A program made the translations under genes and the position numbers. This document shows, piece by piece, positions 5,405-8,153 of a DNA stretch of 8,153 nt. Within the stretch, counting starts at the first letter, position 1. Each line of letters begins with the position of its first letter. Origin of the DNA: a bacterium. Lineage in GTDB: Bacteria; Desulfobacterota; S145-22. The notes beneath the pieces are model-generated. The model was not told where the DNA came from. It searched no databases and saw only the letters and a list, made by a program, of their open reading frames with translations. The stretch lies in assembly GCA_027073795.1 (NCBI GenBank), contig JALTEW010000217.1:1-8153 (forward strand). Reading direction: 5' to 3'.

Positions 5405-5653
5405 ATGAAACACGTTGTGATCGTCATGATAATTTTAGGACTTTTTGGATTGGGGTTGACTGGCTGCAGCAGCACCCTTAATAATACACAAAAGGGTGCC
5501 TTGGTCGGTGGCGCGCTGGGGGCCGTCAGTGGCGCCATCATCGGAAATAACTGGCATAACAGACACCACGATACCGTGAGAAACGGCGCTATCATCGGTG
5601 GCCTCGCTGGGGCAGTCGGGGGCGCAGTTGTCGGCAGCCGGATGGGAAATTAA
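5405..5653 (+). CDS. Small glycine-zipper lipoprotein
   Basis: This is an 82-residue envelope lipoprotein. The ATG at 5405 follows GGGAG (5394-5398) by 6 bases. The signal is MKHVVIVMIILGLFGLG, ending in the lipobox LTGC, so Cys21 should be lipidated and the mature chain is about 62 residues. Ser at +2 favours outer-membrane sorting under the E. coli rule. Two glycine-zipper repeats of about 17 residues follow, GALVGGALGAVSGAIIG (31-47) and GAIIGGLAGAVGGAVVG (61-77). They are separated by the histidine-rich linker NNWHNRHHDTVRN. Glycine-zipper segments pack helices within or against membranes, as in the OsmB, SlyB and YMGG-like families, and such genes are often induced by envelope or osmotic stress. 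The exact role here is unknown. It is a single-gene unit whose 3' end converges on the kinase gene, with a 38-base gap. Confidence 0.85.
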   Translation: MKHVVIVMIILGLFGLGLTGCSSTLNNTQKGALVGGALGAVSGAIIGNNWHNRHHDTVRNGAIIGGLAGAVGGAVVGSRMGN

Positions 5654-5691
5654 ACAGAGATTGATGTTGAGTAGAACGACCCGTTATTCCG

Positions 5692-7980
5692 TCAGGAATC
5701 AATTTCCATCAGGGCGTTGATGGCCGTTGAGATTTCCTCAATCCTGAAGGGTTTCTGGATAAATCCCATCACCCCTTCATCCATTAGCTCCTGGACCTGT
5801 CCATCGAGTGTAAACCCCGTTGCGAGGAGTGCTTTTATATCTGGAGAAAGTTTTTTCAACTCTCGAAACATCTCTTTTCCATCCATAACAGGCATGTTCA
5901 TGTCAAGGATCACAAGGTCAATGATATCCTGGTAGGCCTTGAAAACCTCGAGTCCATCCCTGCCATCTTTCGCTAAAAGTACCTCGTAACCAAGATATTC
6001 AAGGACATCCTTCAGCATTTCACGAAAAACTTCCTCGTCATCTGCCACAAGAATCTTTCCTTTCCCCATCCGCGGGTTGCCCCTGGCTGTTTTGATTTTC
6101 TCTTTCTTCACCTTTCTGTCCGTGGCGGGAAAGTAGATCCTAAATGTGGTTCCTTGTTCTTTTTTGCTCTCAACAGTTATCCCCCCATCGTGGTTCTTTA
6201 CAATGCCGTAAACGGTTGAAAGTCCCAGGCCTGTTCCCTCCCCCACAGATTTTGTTGTAAAGAAGGGTTCAAAGATATGTTCCCGTGTATATTCATCCAT
6301 TCCAGAGCCTGTGTCTGAAATGGAAATCTCAATATAAGAGGTCGCTTTGTCCGTACCAATTAGGGATTCCGGGACCTCTTCCGCTGCCTTGTGTGATGTT
6401 CCAATCTTTAAAAGGCCTCCCTCAGGCATGGCCTGGATACCGTTAAGGCACGTGTTCATGACCACCTGTTCAATCTGGGATGGGTCTCCAACTATGACCG
6501 GGAGCGCACTTTCCAATTCAAGATTAAACTCGATTTTCTTAAGGGCAGTATGTTTCAGAATCTCCAGAACGCTCTGGATTGTTTCGTTGACATCCACGTC
6601 CCTCGATTCGTATTTCCCCCTGCGCGAAAAGGCCAGAAGCTGTTTAACGAGGTCTGACGCGCGCGTCCCCGCTTCTTCCAGCCTTTCAAGAATACCGTAA
6701 TGTTCGTCTTCCGGCGCGTGCTGTTGCTTCAGGAGTGAAACATACCCCATGATTCCACCAAGAATATTGTTAAAGTCATGGGCAATTCCCCCTGCAAGGG
6801 TTCCCACTGCCTCGAGTTTTTTCGCTTGGAGAAGTTCGCTTTCCAGCTCGCGAATTCTTGTCATATCCACGCCGATGCTAAGAATTTCTCTCACCTCTCC
6901 GTTGTTATCTTTTATAGGTTGGTTCCGCCAGGCGATATAAACCTCTCTGCCATCCCTGGTTGTATTCTTAGTTTCATTTTCATAGTAACGTTCCGGATGG
7001 ATACAAATATCACGAAACATGGCCTTGAATCTCTCGCTTCCTCCCCCTGTTTCAGGAATAATGGTTCCAATCGCGCTCTTTTTCCCCACCAATTCTTCCC
7101 GGCTGTACCCAAAAAATTCCTCACCGAATCTGTTCATAAAGGTATAAGTCCCATCTGGTGTAAATCGGCAGATAATGACATTGGTGTTTTCCACCAACTC
7201 CCGATAGTTCCGCTCGCTTTCCTCAAGCGCCCTCATTACCTTCTTCTGTGGGGAGATATCGTGTACCGTGGCCACGATAAGCTGTCTTTTCTGTAATTCA
7301 ATTCGAAAAAGGCTGACAATGGTATCGAAAGGTGTCCCATCCAGACGGGTGTGCACCCATTCAAACCTTTGGGGGATTCCCTCCAGGGCCGCATGAATCT
7401 TTTCCAGGGCCTTTTCACGTGAGAGTCTGCCATCCGGCTGGTTTTTCGGAGAGAAGAGATAAGGGGGTTTTTTTATAATATCCTTTTTTTCGCATCCGAA
7501 CATCTCAAGGGTTCTGGGGTTACAGGCAACAAAAAGTTCCCCTTCCATCAAGAAAATGGCGTCTGCCGCATGCTCGAACAGGGCTCGATAGAGGGCTTCG
7601 CGCTCGGCAATTTCCTTTTCCAACCTCTTCCGGGCAGAGACATCCTTCGCCATGCCATGAACCCCTATGGGGCTGCCATCTTTCACGACAAGCCGGTTAT
7701 GATACTCGAGGAGGTGTGTTTTACCTTCCCGATCACGTACCAGCATCAATCCTTTTGCCGTGCCTTTGGACAGGATTTCAGGGAGGTAACGTTCAGCGAA
7801 TTCCTGCCTGTATTTGGGGTGAATAAAGTCAGATACCCCTTGGCCAATTACATTACTTTTCTCAAAACCAAGCAGGGTTTTGAATGTTTCGTTGACCTCT
7901 AAGAACCGTCCCTCGAGGTCGTGAAAATAGATGAAATTAGGAGTCTCTTCCAGTAACTCTTTATAATCGAGGTTTCCCAT
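5692..7980 (-). CDS. PAS-PAS-PAS hybrid sensor histidine kinase with C-terminal receiver domain
   Basis: The ATG at 7980 gives 762 residues. An in-frame TTG at 8004 would give 770, and neither has a strong ribosome-binding site. Numbering below counts from the TTG. There is no signal peptide or membrane segment, so it should be a cytoplasmic sensor. Three PAS domains lie at about 12-128 (ETPNFIYFHDLEGRFLEVN), 138-255 (FEHAADAIFL) and 263-385 (VIICRFTPDGTYTFMN). HisKA follows with His409 in GGIAHDFNNIL. The ATPase domain has Asn521 in CLNGIQAM (Gly where Ala is common), Asp564 in DTGSGMD and the lid GEGTGLGLSTVYG (588-600). The receiver has Asp655/656, phosphoacceptor Asp701 in VILDMNMP, Thr729 and Lys751. 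All catalytic residues are present. No DNA-binding regulator is encoded nearby, so the output partner is elsewhere. The signal sensed is unknown. Confidence 0.94.
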   Translation of the reverse strand: MGNLDYKELLEETPNFIYFHDLEGRFLEVNETFKTLLGFEKSNVIGQGVSDFIHPKYRQEFAERYLPEILSKGTAKGLMLVRDREGKTHLLEYHNRLVVKDGSPIGVHGMAKDVSARKRLEKEIAEREALYRALFEHAADAIFLMEGELFVACNPRTLEMFGCEKKDIIKKPPYLFSPKNQPDGRLSREKALEKIHAALEGIPQRFEWVHTRLDGTPFDTIVSLFRIELQKRQLIVATVHDISPQKKVMRALEESERNYRELVENTNVIICRFTPDGTYTFMNRFGEEFFGYSREELVGKKSAIGTIIPETGGGSERFKAMFRDICIHPERYYENETKNTTRDGREVYIAWRNQPIKDNNGEVREILSIGVDMTRIRELESELLQAKKLEAVGTLAGGIAHDFNNILGGIMGYVSLLKQQHAPEDEHYGILERLEEAGTRASDLVKQLLAFSRRGKYESRDVDVNETIQSVLEILKHTALKKIEFNLELESALPVIVGDPSQIEQVVMNTCLNGIQAMPEGGLLKIGTSHKAAEEVPESLIGTDKATSYIEISISDTGSGMDEYTREHIFEPFFTTKSVGEGTGLGLSTVYGIVKNHDGGITVESKKEQGTTFRIYFPATDRKVKKEKIKTARGNPRMGKGKILVADDEEVFREMLKDVLEYLGYEVLLAKDGRDGLEVFKAYQDIIDLVILDMNMPVMDGKEMFRELKKLSPDIKALLATGFTLDGQVQELMDEGVMGFIQKPFRIEEISTAINALMEIDS

Positions 7981-8035
7981 TATCTCTTTGCTATTTCCGT
8001 GCAAGTTATCCGGACATAATCTTCCTAAGAAACTT

Positions 8036-8064
8036 TTATTAGCGCATAACCTTTAAAATGTCAA
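8036..8064 (-). promoter_or_regulatory. Strong sigma-70-type promoter for the hybrid kinase
   Basis: On the minus strand, an exact TTGACA (8064-8059) and TAATAA (8041-8036) are separated by 17 bases. The start would be near 8029, giving a leader of about 49 bases to the ATG at 7980 or 25 bases to the TTG at 8004. The left arm of the inverted repeat at 8047-8119 overlaps the spacer and the -35 box. Confidence 0.6.
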
Positions 8065-8119
8065 ATTGTTTTTTCTTTAGTGGTTAACAAGGGTAACGTT
8101 TTTTACATTACAAAGGTTA
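8047..8119. repeat. 15-base imperfect inverted repeat at the kinase promoter
   Basis: The left arm 8047-8061 (TAACCTTTAAAATGT) is the reverse complement of the right arm 8105-8119 (ACATTACAAAGGTTA) at 13 of 15 positions, with 43 bases between the arms. The left arm lies over the promoter spacer and the first bases of the -35 box; the right arm is about 50 bases upstream. A GTTAAC palindrome (8083-8088) sits almost at the centre. The layout suits a regulator bound at two sites, one of them blocking polymerase. No coding frame accounts for it. Confidence 0.5.
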
Positions 8120-8153
8120 GAAAAAGTGATGTTATAACGCGTATAATAGGGAA

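Noticed and set aside
5686..5699. ATTCC-GTCA-GGAAT hairpin between the lipoprotein and kinase genes as a bidirectional terminator
   Set aside because: The stem is only five pairs, mostly A-T, with no T tract on either strand, and it overlaps the kinase stop codon.
6778..7296. Long plus-strand frames within the kinase region (also 3864-4130, 4400-4753, 6347-6700, 7570-7902)
   Set aside because: They are antisense to well-supported genes, lack ribosome-binding sites, and translate to low-quality sequence.
8117..8147. A plus-strand promoter with a perfect TATAAT at 8142-8147 reading out of the window
   Set aside because: The best -35 candidate (TTAGAA at 8117-8122) is 19 bases away and weak. 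The sequence is AT-rich, and the downstream gene is not visible.

Overview
The window looks like an ordinary chromosomal segment from a Gram-negative, probably anaerobic deltaproteobacterium (Desulfobacterota). The signs are an OmpA-domain envelope protein, a glycine-zipper lipoprotein, a soluble multi-PAS hybrid histidine kinase, a radical SAM enzyme beside rnc, and moderate base composition. This placement is inferred from gene content and style, not proven. There are no tRNA or rRNA genes, no CRISPR array, no insertion sequence and no recognisable defence system.

Layout. Positions 3-713 (+) hold the 3' part of an OmpA-domain gene that is open to the left edge. It is followed at 762-1550 (+) by a secreted protein of unknown function. 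A gene-poor but highly structured stretch (1551-1960) then leads to rnc (RNase III, 1961-2689, +) and a radical SAM gene of the Elp3-like COG1243 type (2711-3766, +), 21 bases after rnc. Converging on this pair from the minus strand are ilvE (5251-4316) and, two bases after its stop codon, a YacP/Rae1-like NYN-domain nuclease gene (4313-3786). Divergent from ilvE is a small glycine-zipper lipoprotein gene (5405-5653, +). Its 3' end faces a large PAS-PAS-PAS-HisKA-HATPase-REC hybrid kinase gene (7980-5692, -). The last 149 bases hold that kinase's promoter and a striking inverted repeat.

How the genes may work together. Positions 1961-4313 bring together three genes with likely RNA roles: RNase III, a radical SAM protein related to tRNA-modifying Elp3, and a predicted NYN ribonuclease. 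They lie in two convergent units, the second headed by ilvE. The first two genes and the lipoprotein belong to the cell envelope. The kinase has no DNA-binding partner in view.

The most unusual part is 1587-1751. The minus strand there carries an exact TTGACA -35 element, a weak -10 box, a perfect 7-base inverted repeat across the core promoter, and a predicted start next to a 103-base element closed by a 7-base stem with nested hairpins. A 37-codon reading frame begins at the same point. This could be an uncharacterised small RNA, a tiny leaderless gene, a mobile repeat, or a structured region tied to rnc control. The sequence alone cannot decide between these.
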